A stretch of 64,000 nucleotides of DNA from Actinomycetota bacterium. GTDB taxonomy: Bacteria; Actinomycetota; Acidimicrobiia; Acidimicrobiales; Ilumatobacteraceae. The notes under the pieces were generated by a model. The model did no database searches and was not told the origin of the DNA. It saw only the letters and a program-made list of their open reading frames with translations. Below, in pieces: positions 26,308 to 36,797 of the stretch. Position numbers and translations under genes: made by a program. Location of the stretch: NCBI GenBank assembly GCA_030645495.1, contig JAUSLV010000018.1, positions 186,001 to 250,000 of the forward strand, read 5' to 3'. Positions within the stretch are counted from its first letter, which is position 1, and each line of letters starts with the position of its first letter.

Positions 26308-27603
26308 ATGAAGGGGACATCGAAGACGTATGGGCTGGCCGCGATCGCGCTCGTCGCGCTCACAGTGAGCTGCTCGGACAGCACCAGGGCAAGATCCACC
26401 ACGAGCGTCCGTGAGACGTCGGACACCACGACCTCGGACACCAGCACGTCGGACACCACCGCCGACACCGGGCCGCCCGCCGACCCAGCCGAAGATGGCG
26501 GCTATGCCTCGGTGATCACGCACGAGGTGGTCGACAACCCATCGCTCGACGCATTCCAGGAGAAGGTCACCGGACTGGCCAAGAAAGTCGACCTGCCCGG
26601 TGTGTCACTGCTGGTCGTGCAGCACGGCGAACTCGTGCAGCAGGAGGCGTGGGGCGAGTACACCCTCGACACGATCGTGCCGATCGCCTCCGGCAGCAAG
26701 TGGCTCAGTGCGGCCACGATCATGACGCTCGTCGACGATGGAACGCTCGCACTCGACGCACCAATCTCCACGTACGTGCCGGAACTCGAGGACGTGAAAG
26801 GCAAGGTGGGCACGATCACGCTGCGCCAGTTGCTGTCGTTCACGTCGGGACTCGTCAAGGACGAGACCATCCCCTGCACGGCCGACCCGGACAGCACGAT
26901 GCAGGCGTGTGCCGCAATCCTCTTGAAGGCCGGTGTCGTCCACCCGCCGGGAGACGTGTTCCGTTATGGCGGCCAACACCTGTACCTCGCCGCTGCGATT
27001 GCCGAGCACGTCACCGGGGTGCCCTTCGCCGAGCTGTTCCAGCAGCGCATTGCCCAGCCGTTGGGCATGGCGCACACAGCGTTCGTCCAGTCGGGCAGTG
27101 GTGGGCAGTACACGAACGTCACCAACCCGAATCCGGCCGGCGGTGCCATCTCCACGCTCGGCGACTACGGCCGGTTCCTGGAGATGCTCGTTCATGGTGG
27201 GGTCGCGCCTGACGGCATGCGCATCCTCAGCGAGGACGCGATCAGCGAGATGCAGGCCAACCAGATCGAAGGCGCGGAGTACGGCACGGCCGCGGCATTC
27301 CGGATGCAATTGGAGAGCCCGTACGGGCTGGGTGAATGGCTCGACTGGACCGATGCCGACGGGGACGCACTCGTGTTGTCCAGTGACGGTGCGTTCGGCT
27401 TCCGCCCGTGGATCGACAAGGCGAACGATCTGTTCGGCGTGTACCTGATCAACGATCGGGGCAACGGCTACGTCGAGGGCAATCCGAACGTAACGGGCAA
27501 CGACGAGGGCAAGGTGCACACCAGCGGCAACTGGGTGTTCGAGGACGTTGCCGAAGGGTTGGGCGGTTCGCTCCCGTCGATCAACTATCCGAACCGTGCG
27601 TGA
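26308..27603 (+). CDS. Serine beta-lactamase-fold lipoprotein (class C/DD-peptidase-like)
   Basis: A 431-residue lipoprotein. The signal peptide ends in a VSC lipobox (Cys22), followed by a Ser/Thr/Asp-rich linker to about residue 70. The beta-lactamase/transpeptidase-like domain has the S-x-x-K motif in ASGSKW, the YGG triad in FRYGGQHLYLA at the Y-x-N position, and a late GFRPWID segment in place of KTG. This fits family PF00144 esterases and DD-peptidases rather than a resistance enzyme. ATG 26308 has CAGCAT 7 bases upstream. It is divergent from the sigma/YkuD operon, 87 bases away, and may respond to the same wall signal. Confidence 0.88.
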   Translation: MKGTSKTYGLAAIALVALTVSCSDSTRARSTTSVRETSDTTTSDTSTSDTTADTGPPADPAEDGGYASVITHEVVDNPSLDAFQEKVTGLAKKVDLPGVSLLVVQHGELVQQEAWGEYTLDTIVPIASGSKWLSAATIMTLVDDGTLALDAPISTYVPELEDVKGKVGTITLRQLLSFTSGLVKDETIPCTADPDSTMQACAAILLKAGVVHPPGDVFRYGGQHLYLAAAIAEHVTGVPFAELFQQRIAQPLGMAHTAFVQSGSGGQYTNVTNPNPAGGAISTLGDYGRFLEMLVHGGVAPDGMRILSEDAISEMQANQIEGAEYGTAAAFRMQLESPYGLGEWLDWTDADGDALVLSSDGAFGFRPWIDKANDLFGVYLINDRGNGYVEGNPNVTGNDEGKVHTSGNWVFEDVAEGLGGSLPSINYPNRA

Positions 27604-27654
27604 CGTCCATCTGGCAACTGGGTGACTATTTCGTCAAGCGCTTAACATCTGTTC

Positions 27655-28815
27655 ATGCGCGACATCCCCCGTACCGTGTACCTCGACGAGCACGAGCAGT
27701 TCCGTGCCGCGTTCAACGCTTTCCTCGCGAAGGAGGTGCTGCCCAACCACGATCAGTGGGAGAAGGACGGCATCACCCCGCGTGAGGTGTGGCTGAAGGC
27801 CGGCGAGAACGGATTCCTCGGGCTCACCGTGCCCGAGCAGTTTGGCGGTGGCGGCAGCGACGACTACCGCTTCGCCGCGGTGATGCAGGAAGCCGTCAGC
27901 TACACGGGCGCGATCGGCAGCGCGATGGGCTTCACGCTGCACAACGACATCGTGTTGCCGTACTTCCTCGGCCTGTGCAACGACGAGCAGAAGGCCCGCT
28001 GGCTGCCCGGCATGTGCACCGGCGAGCGCATCGGCGCCATCGCGATGACCGAACCCGGTGTGGGCAGCGATCTCGCCAACATGCGCACGTCGGCCGTGCG
28101 GCATGGCGACACGTACGTGGTGAACGGCAGCAAGACGTTCATCACCAACGGCATCAACAGTGATGTGGTGATCGTCGCGGTGAAAACCGACCCCACGCAG
28201 AAGCACCGTGGCATCAGCCTGCTGGTGCTCGAGCGGGGAATGGATGGCTTCGAGCGTGGCCGCAACCTGGAGAAGCTGGGCATGCACTCGCAGGACACCG
28301 CCGAGCTGTTCTTCAGCGATGTCGAAGTGCCCGTGGCCAACCTGCTGGGCGAGGAGGGCAAGGGGTTCTACTACCTCATGTTGAACCTCGCGCAGGAGCG
28401 GTTGAACATGGCCGTCGGGGCGCTGGCCGTGTGCCAGGCCGCGCTCGACCAGACGATCGCTTACACCAAGGAGCGCATGGCCTTCGGCCAGCCCGTGGCG
28501 CAGTTCCAGCACAGCAAGTTCCTGCTCGCCGAGCTGAGCACCGAGACCCAGGTGGCCCAGGTGTACGTGGATCGCTGCATCGAACTGCACAACGACGACA
28601 AGCTCTCTGCCGAGCAGGCCTCGGCTGCGAAGTTCTACTGCACCGAGCTGCAGAACAAGCTGGTCGATCGCTGCCTGCAGCTGCACGGTGGCTACGGCTA
28701 CATGCTCGAATACCCGATCGCCCGCGCGTGGGCCGACAGCCGCATCCAGACGATCTACGGCGGCACCACCGAGATCATGAAGGAAGTCGTCGGCCGCGCC
28801 GTCGTCGGCGGCTGA
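27655..28815 (+). CDS. Acyl-CoA dehydrogenase
   Basis: A 386-residue FAD enzyme for alpha,beta-desaturation of acyl-CoA in beta-oxidation. Signatures are IAMTEPGVGSDLANMRTSAV, the FAD-contact FITNGINSDV region, and the C-terminal LQLHGGYGYMLEYPIARAWADSRIQTIYGGTTEIMKEVVGR; the catalytic base position falls in the IYGGTTEI segment as in medium/long-chain enzymes (Glu of TEI). ATG 27655 has TAACAT 6 bases upstream (leaderless). It sits alone between unrelated genes. Confidence 0.94.
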   Translation: MRDIPRTVYLDEHEQFRAAFNAFLAKEVLPNHDQWEKDGITPREVWLKAGENGFLGLTVPEQFGGGGSDDYRFAAVMQEAVSYTGAIGSAMGFTLHNDIVLPYFLGLCNDEQKARWLPGMCTGERIGAIAMTEPGVGSDLANMRTSAVRHGDTYVVNGSKTFITNGINSDVVIVAVKTDPTQKHRGISLLVLERGMDGFERGRNLEKLGMHSQDTAELFFSDVEVPVANLLGEEGKGFYYLMLNLAQERLNMAVGALAVCQAALDQTIAYTKERMAFGQPVAQFQHSKFLLAELSTETQVAQVYVDRCIELHNDDKLSAEQASAAKFYCTELQNKLVDRCLQLHGGYGYMLEYPIARAWADSRIQTIYGGTTEIMKEVVGRAVVGG

Positions 28816-28844
28816 CGCCCTCATCGGCCCTCTCCTCCCGATCG

Positions 28845-28896
28845 CTTCACGTCGCGGGCTTCACCGCAGATGTGCGGTAAAGGCCGCGACGTGAAG
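28845..28896. repeat. Palindromic intergenic repeat, copy 1
   Basis: CTTCACGTCGCGG at 28845-28857 pairs with CCGCGACGTGAAG at 28884-28896 (13 bp). The loop contains a second hairpin, ACCGCA (28863-28868) with TGCGGT (28873-28878). The outer arms and the ACCGCAGA start of the loop recur at 61274-61320. It lies between the acyl-CoA dehydrogenase stop and the ABC-F promoter, so it could also end transcription of the former. Confidence 0.7.
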
Positions 28897-28925
28897 GCGG
28901 GGGTTCGGGCAGACTTGTCCGGCTC

Positions 28926-30554
<1,629 letters not shown>

Positions 30555-30605
30555 GGACCCCCGCCCAGCGTTGCAGCCGCAGCCACACCCGCCACGGCGC
30601 AGGCT

Positions 30606-31958
30606 TCAAACGGTGAGTCTGGGGCGGATGTGGCGAGCGGCCACGAGGCCAAGCGTGGTCAGCACGGCGGCCATGATGAAGTTGGTGCCCACCGCGCCGG
30701 TGAGCGACCACGAGGTGCGATCGGCCACGGCGACCGTCGCCCCGCCGATGCCGCCCATCAGCGAGAAGCCCACGCTGTCGGCCAACGCGATCTGGCTGCT
30801 GATCTCGCCCTCGCGGCCCTCTTCCGCGTAGCTCATCGCTGAGACACTGGTGGGGTTGAACAGCAGACCCATGCCCAGCCCGCCGATCGCCCAGCCGAGG
30901 AACGTGGCCCACAGCGGCCACTCGGCCCACAGCACCGGGGCGGTGGCCACGATGCCCAGCAGCATCACGAGGTAGCCGTTGCGCACTGCTCGTGCAGCGG
31001 AGGCGGGGGGCCGTTTGGCGCGCACCCATTGCCCCACGGTCCACAGCAGCGCCGCGCCGATGATCACGAACCCCTGCACGAACGGTCGCGCTCCGTGGAT
31101 GCGGTCGGCGGCGAGGGGCACGAAGCTGTCGACACCGAGGAACGTGGCGGTGGCGATGAGGCGGCAGGCGATGATCGCCGGGAACCCCACCGTGGCTGTC
31201 AGTACGCCGCGCGGGAACAAGTGGCGCAGCGCAGGCAGCGCCAACGCCAGGCCACCGCCGACGGCGACCGCCACCGCCCATGGCCGCGCGAATTGCAGGC
31301 CGGTGACGACCGCCCCGATCCCGATCGCAGCACCGAACGCCTGCGGGATGCGAGTGGTGCGCCGCTCCAACTCCACCGGCCGGTACTGCAGCATCGGCCG
31401 CACCGCCAGCACCCCGACCGCCAGCGCTGCGGGCACGAGCGCGAGGAACACCCACTTCCATCCGAACTGATCGGTGATCCACCCCGACAACGCCGGCGCG
31501 AACAGGCTGGGTAACACCCATCCGGCGGAGAGGTAGGCGTACATCATCGGCTGCCGGTCGGTGGGGAACGCACGGGTGACGAGCGCGTACCCGATGGGCG
31601 AGAATGCTCCGGTGCCGGCGCCCTGCAGCGCCCGGCCCACCACGATCCACACCATCGACGGGGCGAACGCGGCCACGAGCAGGCCGGCGACGAACACCAC
31701 GATGCTGATCACGAACGGCAGCGCGGGGCCCTTGCGATCCGACATCTCGCCGGCCACCACCAGCGACACGAGGTTGGCCAATGTGTAGACCGCCAGTGCC
31801 GCGCCGTACAGCGAGTCGCCGCCCAGCTCGTCGGTGATCGTGGGCAGCGCGGTGATCACGGCCGTGATCTCGAACGCCACCAGCGATACCGCCAGCACCA
31901 GGCCGGTGGCCAGCAGCCGTTGTGCGGCGGTGAGCCGCGTGTATTCCGCTGAGTTCAC
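30606..31958 (-). CDS. MFS transporter (drug/H+ antiporter-like)
   Basis: A 450-residue major facilitator with 12-14 predicted membrane spans. The first span is followed by the typical GDSLYGAALAVYTLANLVSLVVAGEMSDRKGP region (motif A-like, GEMSDRKG) and later RALQGAGTGAFSPIGYAL, similar to EmrB/QacA drug exporters (DHA2). GTG 31958 is used because it overlaps the stop of the amidase as GTGA. Co-transcription with an amidase suggests export or import of an amide-bearing compound, but no substrate can be named. Confidence 0.88.
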   Translation of the reverse strand: MNSAEYTRLTAAQRLLATGLVLAVSLVAFEITAVITALPTITDELGGDSLYGAALAVYTLANLVSLVVAGEMSDRKGPALPFVISIVVFVAGLLVAAFAPSMVWIVVGRALQGAGTGAFSPIGYALVTRAFPTDRQPMMYAYLSAGWVLPSLFAPALSGWITDQFGWKWVFLALVPAALAVGVLAVRPMLQYRPVELERRTTRIPQAFGAAIGIGAVVTGLQFARPWAVAVAVGGGLALALPALRHLFPRGVLTATVGFPAIIACRLIATATFLGVDSFVPLAADRIHGARPFVQGFVIIGAALLWTVGQWVRAKRPPASAARAVRNGYLVMLLGIVATAPVLWAEWPLWATFLGWAIGGLGMGLLFNPTSVSAMSYAEEGREGEISSQIALADSVGFSLMGGIGGATVAVADRTSWSLTGAVGTNFIMAAVLTTLGLVAARHIRPRLTV

Positions 31959-33364
31959 ACTGGGGCGCCGGGAGCCACCAGCGGCCAGGGGCGCGTGCGC
32001 TCGGCCGTCAGCGCCACATCGAGCAGCAGCTGCTCGGTGAAATGGCGGCCGATCACCTGCAGGCCGATCGGCAGGCCATCGATCGCACCCGCCGGGATGG
32101 AGATCGCCGGGTTGCCGTGCAAGTTGGCGGGGAACGTGAGGCGGCCGTTGTTGCCAGGGCCGGCCTCGATGCCACCGAACACGCCGGGCAGCGGCCCCTC
32201 GGCGGCGAACGCGATGTCGGGGTTACTGGCCGTGATCACGAAGTCGACGCCGTCGACCGGATCGAAGATGCGTGCCATCGCCTCGTTGACCTCCATCCGC
32301 CGCCGCTCGATCTTGCCGCGCACCTCCGAGTTGTAGGCACCCTGGGTGCCCTGCAGGCCGAAGCGGATCTCGGGTGTGAGGTCGTCGGCGCAGGCGGGCC
32401 ACATGCCGCGCAACTGCTCCTCGATCTCCAGGTTGCCGCTGAGCGCCCACGCGGTGCCCATGCGCGGCACCGTGGTGTCGACCCCGTCGACGCGCCGCAT
32501 GCCGAGGTGCGCCACGAGCTCGGCCCCCGACGCCTCCAACAGTTCCCACATCATCGGCGACACTTGCGCATTGCCCCAGTTGGGGGCGAACGCCACGCGT
32601 GCGCCGCGCAGCGAGGCGAGGTGAGTGCCAAGGCCGGCCTCCCACCCGTGCACGCGGGGCAGGCTGATCGGGTCGCGCGGGTCGAACCCGTTGCACACGT
32701 CGAACCAGCGGGCCGTGTCGCGCACGGAACGCGACACGCAGCCGATCGTGACGGTGAGGTTGCCGTACTTCGCCTGCGGCCCGCGAGGAATGCGGCCGAG
32801 CGTGGCCTTCAGCCCCACCAGCCCGGTGAACCCGGCGGGAATGCGGATGCTGCCGCCGCCGTCGCCGGCGGTGGCCAACGTGAGCAGCCCACCGGCAACC
32901 GCTGCGGCCGCGCCGCCGCTGCTACCACCGGGGGTGCGGCCGTGCTGCCACGGGTTGTGCGTGGCTCCGTGCAGCACCGTGCGGGTGACATTCACGCCTC
33001 CGAACTCGCTGGCCGTCGTCTGGCCAATGGCGACCGCGCCGCCGAGGTCGCGCAACCGCTGCACCATCGTGCTGGTGTGGCCCGCGATCTGGTCGCGCAG
33101 CGGCACCGAGGCGTGGCTGTCGGGCCAGCCCTGCACCGAGTCGAGTTGCTTCACGCCCAGCGGCACTCCGCCGAACGGCTTGCTGACGTCGGCGTTGGCC
33201 GCGGCGGCCTCAGCCTCGTCGGGGGCCAGGTAGGAGAACGCGTTCAGCGTGCTACCGCCGATGGCGGCCAGCGTCGCCGCCAGCTCCTCCTTCGGCGAGC
33301 GGCGGCCCGCACGGAACTCCTCGACCAGCGAGCATGCGTCCCCTTGCCACGGTGTGTCTCCCAT
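31955..33364 (-). CDS. Amidase (amidase signature family)
   Basis: A 469-residue member of the amidase-signature family with a Ser-cisSer-Lys triad: the Lys in GVPLGVKQLDSV, the first Ser in TPGGSSGGAAAAV (GGSSGG signature) and the second Ser in the SIRIPA segment. ATG 33364 follows TACAGT by 8 bases (leaderless pattern). Upstream member of a two-gene operon with an MFS transporter. Substrate unknown; the family covers aliphatic amides, peptides and GatA. Confidence 0.9.
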   Translation of the reverse strand: MGDTPWQGDACSLVEEFRAGRRSPKEELAATLAAIGGSTLNAFSYLAPDEAEAAAANADVSKPFGGVPLGVKQLDSVQGWPDSHASVPLRDQIAGHTSTMVQRLRDLGGAVAIGQTTASEFGGVNVTRTVLHGATHNPWQHGRTPGGSSGGAAAAVAGGLLTLATAGDGGGSIRIPAGFTGLVGLKATLGRIPRGPQAKYGNLTVTIGCVSRSVRDTARWFDVCNGFDPRDPISLPRVHGWEAGLGTHLASLRGARVAFAPNWGNAQVSPMMWELLEASGAELVAHLGMRRVDGVDTTVPRMGTAWALSGNLEIEEQLRGMWPACADDLTPEIRFGLQGTQGAYNSEVRGKIERRRMEVNEAMARIFDPVDGVDFVITASNPDIAFAAEGPLPGVFGGIEAGPGNNGRLTFPANLHGNPAISIPAGAIDGLPIGLQVIGRHFTEQLLLDVALTAERTRPWPLVAPGAPV

Positions 33365-33370
33365 GGCCGG

Positions 33371-33739
33371 TCACTGTACTGCGAGCGCCTCCATCAGGCC
33401 GTCGGGGTCGTCGAGGCTGACGATGAGGTGCCCCAGGCGCACCGGGAAGCCGAGCACACGGGCGCGCTGCGTGGGCTGCAGCGTGAGCTCGACGAGGCCG
33501 TCGCCCGCGCCGTTCACCAACCACCGGCCGCGCCACCCGTGCGCGCCACGGGTGATCCACACCTTCGGGGCGCGGGCGACGGCACTGACCGCGGCACGCG
33601 GGAACTTGGCTCGGAAGCCCCAGCCCATGCACACGTGCACCGTGTCGCCGGCGATGCGCACCCGGCTGAAGCCCTTGCCCATGCCCAGCGGGGTCATCAG
33701 CAGGCGGCTGAACAGATCGAAGCGAATGCTGAACTCCAC
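33371..33739 (-). CDS. Conserved small protein of unknown function
   Basis: A 122-residue protein with alternating strands (SRVRIAGDTVHVCMGWGFRAKF; KVWITRGAHGWRGRWLVNG; LVELTLQPTQRARVLGFPVRLGHLIVSL), perhaps PH-like. GTG 33739 is chosen because CAGACT ends 6 bases upstream, as in other leaderless genes here. The 3' end lies 6 bases before the amidase start on the same strand. It is divergent from the thioesterase gene at 33782. I do not recognise a named family. Confidence 0.6.
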   Translation of the reverse strand: MEFSIRFDLFSRLLMTPLGMGKGFSRVRIAGDTVHVCMGWGFRAKFPRAAVSAVARAPKVWITRGAHGWRGRWLVNGAGDGLVELTLQPTQRARVLGFPVRLGHLIVSLDDPDGLMEALAVQ

Positions 33740-33781
33740 GCCATCAGTCTGCCGCGGTCTGCCGCCTAGAGTCGTCACAGC

Positions 33782-34615
33782 ATGGACAGTCGAACGTTTC
33801 TCGGGTTGCAGAGCAGCCACAACCCCTACCGCTGGTCGATGGAGGTCACCTCCCGGCTGATCACCCACGGCGGGTTCCTGTTCGGCGGGTGCGGCCTCGG
33901 TGCGGCGATCTCCGCGTTGGAGGGAACCACGGGTCGCAGCGTGGTGTGGGCCACCTCGCAATACCTGTCGTACGCCCGCCCTGGCGAGGTGCTCGACATC
34001 GACGTCATCGTCGCCGTGCACGGCCACCAGATGACCCAGGCCCGTGCGGTGTGCCATGTGGGCAACCGCGAGATCCTCACCGTGAATGCCGCGCTCGGCG
34101 ACCGCCCGTTCGACCGCAGCGGCCAGTGGGAAACGATGCCCGTCGTGCCGGCGCCCACCGAGTACCGCAACCGCAACCGCGGTGGGTTGGCGGAGAACAC
34201 GATCGCCGAGCAGATGGACCAGCGGATGGTGAAGGGGCGCGAGCACGACGAGCTGCCCGGCCCCGACGGCGACGGGCAGACGCTGATGTGGGCGCGCATC
34301 CCCACTGTCATCGACGGCGTCGACGCAGCCACGCTCGCGGTGCTGGGCGACTTCGTGCCGATGGGCGTGGGCCAGGCGCTGGGTGTGCGCGGCGGCGGCA
34401 ACAGCCTTGACAACACACTGCGGGTGGTGAACCTGGTGCCCACCGAGTGGGTGCTGCTCGACATCCGCGTGCACGCCGTCAACCGCGGCTTCGGCCACGG
34501 CCTGGTGCACATGTTCGCCGAGGATGGCACGCTGATGGCCACCGCCAGCCAGAGCTGCATCGTCCGTTACTGGAAAGAGCCTGCGTCGGGCGCCGACGCC
34601 GAGAAGGGATCCTGA
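33782..34615 (+). CDS. Acyl-CoA thioesterase (TesB-like double hotdog)
   Basis: A 277-residue protein with two hotdog folds, like TesB-type acyl-CoA thioesterases. The first half shows RLITHGGFLFGGCGLGAAISALEGTTGRSVVWATSQYLSYARPGEVLDIDVIV; the second repeats the pattern, ending GHGLVHMFAEDGTLMATASQSCIVRY. The ATG at 33782 has TAGAGT 9 bases upstream. The stop overlaps the next ATG in TGATG, so it is coupled to the LLM oxidoreductase gene. A role in releasing fatty acids or CoA during lipid turnover fits the neighbourhood. Confidence 0.85.
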   Translation: MDSRTFLGLQSSHNPYRWSMEVTSRLITHGGFLFGGCGLGAAISALEGTTGRSVVWATSQYLSYARPGEVLDIDVIVAVHGHQMTQARAVCHVGNREILTVNAALGDRPFDRSGQWETMPVVPAPTEYRNRNRGGLAENTIAEQMDQRMVKGREHDELPGPDGDGQTLMWARIPTVIDGVDAATLAVLGDFVPMGVGQALGVRGGGNSLDNTLRVVNLVPTEWVLLDIRVHAVNRGFGHGLVHMFAEDGTLMATASQSCIVRYWKEPASGADAEKGS

Positions 34616-35598
34616 TGAGCCTGCCCGTTCGTCCCGGCATGACCGTGCCCCTGCCCGGCCCACTGCACAGCCACCGCGAGAAGCTGGCCGAGCTGGCCGA
34701 CCTCGGCTATACCGACATCTGGTCGGCCGAGAGCGACGGTGCCGACGGCTTCACGCCGCTGGCACTGGCCGCCGCGTGGGAGCCACGCCTGCGTCTGGGC
34801 ACGGCGATCATCCCCGCCTACACCCGCTCGCCCGCATGCTTCGCCCAGTGCGTGGCCTCGCTGGCCGACGCCGCCCCCGGCCGGTTCGCGATCGGTATCG
34901 GCAGCAGCAGCAACGTGATCGTGGAGAAGTGGAACGGGGTGCCCTTCGAGCAGCCGTACAAGAAGGTGCGCGACGTGGTGCGCTTCCTGCGCGAGGCGCT
35001 CACCGGCGAGAAGGTGAGCGGTAGCTTCGACACGTTCCAGGTGAGCGGCTTCCGCCTCGGCGTGCGCCCCGAGCAGACCCCGCCGATCCTGGTGGCCGCC
35101 CTCCGTGAGGGCATGCTGCGCCTGGCGGGTCGCGAGGGTGACGGGGCGATCATCAACTGGCTGGGGCCCGACGACGTGCCGCAGGTGACCAAGGTGGTGC
35201 GCGATGCAGCCGGTGGCGAGGAGAAGGAGATCGTGGCGCGCATCTTCTGCTGCCCCAGCGAGAACGCCGATGTCGTCCGTGCCTCGGCCAAGTTCGCCAT
35301 CGCGGCCTACATGAACGTTCCGGTGTACGCCTCGTTCCAGCAGTGGCTGGGCCGCGGCCCGGCGCTGCAAGGCATGTGGGATGCGTGGCAGGCGGGCGAT
35401 CGCAAGGCCGCGCTGGCGGCGATCCCCGACGAGGTGGTGGACCAACTGGTGGTGCACGGCTCGCCGGCGAAGTGCCGAGCGACGATCCAGCGCTACTTCG
35501 ACAACGGTGTCACCACCAGCTCGTTGGCGATCCTGCCGCTCGACCCCGAGCTGAAGCACTGGGATGCGGTGCGTAGCCTGGCGCCCAACGCGGGCTGA
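34615..35598 (+). CDS. LLM-class (F420-dependent-like) oxidoreductase
   Basis: A 327-residue TIM-barrel protein of the bacterial luciferase-like monooxygenase superfamily, F420-dependent branch: LADLGYTDIWSAESDGADGFTPLALAAAWEPRLRLGTAIIP and GRFAIGIGSSSNVIVEKWNGVPFE are characteristic. In Actinobacteria most such enzymes use reduced coenzyme F420. It is coupled to the thioesterase gene (TGATG at 34613-34617), suggesting oxidation or reduction of an acyl-CoA-derived substrate. Substrate unknown. Confidence 0.88.
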   Translation: MSLPVRPGMTVPLPGPLHSHREKLAELADLGYTDIWSAESDGADGFTPLALAAAWEPRLRLGTAIIPAYTRSPACFAQCVASLADAAPGRFAIGIGSSSNVIVEKWNGVPFEQPYKKVRDVVRFLREALTGEKVSGSFDTFQVSGFRLGVRPEQTPPILVAALREGMLRLAGREGDGAIINWLGPDDVPQVTKVVRDAAGGEEKEIVARIFCCPSENADVVRASAKFAIAAYMNVPVYASFQQWLGRGPALQGMWDAWQAGDRKAALAAIPDEVVDQLVVHGSPAKCRATIQRYFDNGVTTSSLAILPLDPELKHWDAVRSLAPNAG

Positions 35599-35622
35599 AC
35601 GCCAGACCAGCGAGCGTGGGCC

Positions 35623-35844
35623 CTAGGCAGCCTTGCGGCGCGGGGTGACATGGATGGCGGGCTGGGCCTCGACCGCGACCTCGACCGCGCCGTGGCGGGC
35701 GGCGAGCTGGGCCTTGATGGCGGCGATGTGCGCGAGGCCACGCTGGCGCGTGCGCTGATCGAGCAGGAACTGGACGGGCAGGCCATCGGGCGACAGCAGC
35801 GCCAGCTGCTCGGGGGCCTGGGTGATGAGGTTGCTGTGGGCCAT
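35623..35844 (-). CDS. Small protein of unknown function
   Basis: A 73-residue protein (MAHSNLITQAPEQLALLSPD, then a helical middle with QRTRQRGLAHIAAIKAQLAARHG and a basic end TPRRKAA). Its ATG at 35844 is preceded by TATGGT ending 7 bases upstream, the best -10 match of this type in the region, which supports it as a real leaderless gene despite its size. It converges on the LLM oxidoreductase gene. No family recognised. Confidence 0.6.
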   Translation of the reverse strand: MAHSNLITQAPEQLALLSPDGLPVQFLLDQRTRQRGLAHIAAIKAQLAARHGAVEVAVEAQPAIHVTPRRKAA

Positions 35845-35903
35845 GCCCCGCACCATACGGAAGGGGTGTGACAGGGTTTCCCGGTGACGACCCCCGCCAG
35901 CGG

Positions 35904-36773
35904 CTAGCCGACGACGGCCACCGCGCCGGCGAACGACAGCACGATCACTGCTGCTGGGGCGGCGTAGGTGATCCACTTCGGCGTGGGCTTCCAGCTGGGG
36001 GCCAGCATCAGCCAGCCGCAGACCGCCCCACCGATGGCCCCGCCGACGTGCCCGCCGATGGAGATGCCGCTGATCGAGAAGGTGAGCACCAGGTTGAGGA
36101 TCAGCGTGGTGCCGATGCCCGTGCTGAACACGTTGACACCACGGCGGTGCAGGCCGATCGCCGCGCCGGCCATCAACCCGAACACTGCGCCCGACGCGCC
36201 GCCGGTGAGGCCGCCGCTGTCCACCAGCAGCACACCCAACGAACCGGCGAGCAGGCCCGCGAAGTACAGCAACGTGAAGCGCACGGTGCCCAGCGCCCGC
36301 TCGAGCAGTTGGCCCAGTTGGTAGAGCAATAGCATGTTCATCGCGATGTGGAAGATGCCGAAGTGGATGAACCCTGCCGTGACCAGCCGGTACCACTCGT
36401 GGTCGGGGATGCGCACACCCGCGTACCCTGCCTTGCCCTGCAGGATGAACTTGCTGAGGCCCAGGTCGGCGTGGCCCTGGGTGATGTCGCCCGCGAACGC
36501 GGCCGAGTCGCTGGCACCCATCCACAGGAACACCAACAGGTTGAGGCCCATGATCGTGTACGTCACCGGGGTGAGCACCCGCGACGACGCGAGGTGCACT
36601 CGGGTCTTCACGTCGGGGCGGGCAGCCTTCGCGCACTCCAGGCAGTGCGAGCCCACCGTGGCCTGCACGAGGCAGTCGCTGCACGCCGGCTTGCCGCAGC
36701 GGGTGCAGCTGCGGCCGGCCTCGCGGTCGGGGTGGCGGTAGCAGCGGGGGGTGTTGGATTCGAGCGACGACAC
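35904..36773 (-). CDS. Rhomboid intramembrane protease with N-terminal zinc finger
   Basis: A 289-residue rhomboid. The N-terminus is a B-box-like zinc-binding motif (CYRHPDREAGRSCTRCGKPACSDCL, then CLEC), followed by six or seven membrane spans. The catalytic pair is Ser in GGASGAVFGL and His in SIGGHVGGAIGG; the HFGIFHIAMNM loop is also typical. Rhomboids of this kind with a zinc-finger head are widespread in Actinobacteria. GTG 36773 has TAGCCT 7 bases upstream. It follows the CPBP gene on the same strand by 24 bases, so two intramembrane proteases are neighbours. Confidence 0.92.
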   Translation of the reverse strand: MSSLESNTPRCYRHPDREAGRSCTRCGKPACSDCLVQATVGSHCLECAKAARPDVKTRVHLASSRVLTPVTYTIMGLNLLVFLWMGASDSAAFAGDITQGHADLGLSKFILQGKAGYAGVRIPDHEWYRLVTAGFIHFGIFHIAMNMLLLYQLGQLLERALGTVRFTLLYFAGLLAGSLGVLLVDSGGLTGGASGAVFGLMAGAAIGLHRRGVNVFSTGIGTTLILNLVLTFSISGISIGGHVGGAIGGAVCGWLMLAPSWKPTPKWITYAAPAAVIVLSFAGAVAVVG

Positions 36774-36797
36774 GGCGGTCAGGCTAGCCAGCGGCCA

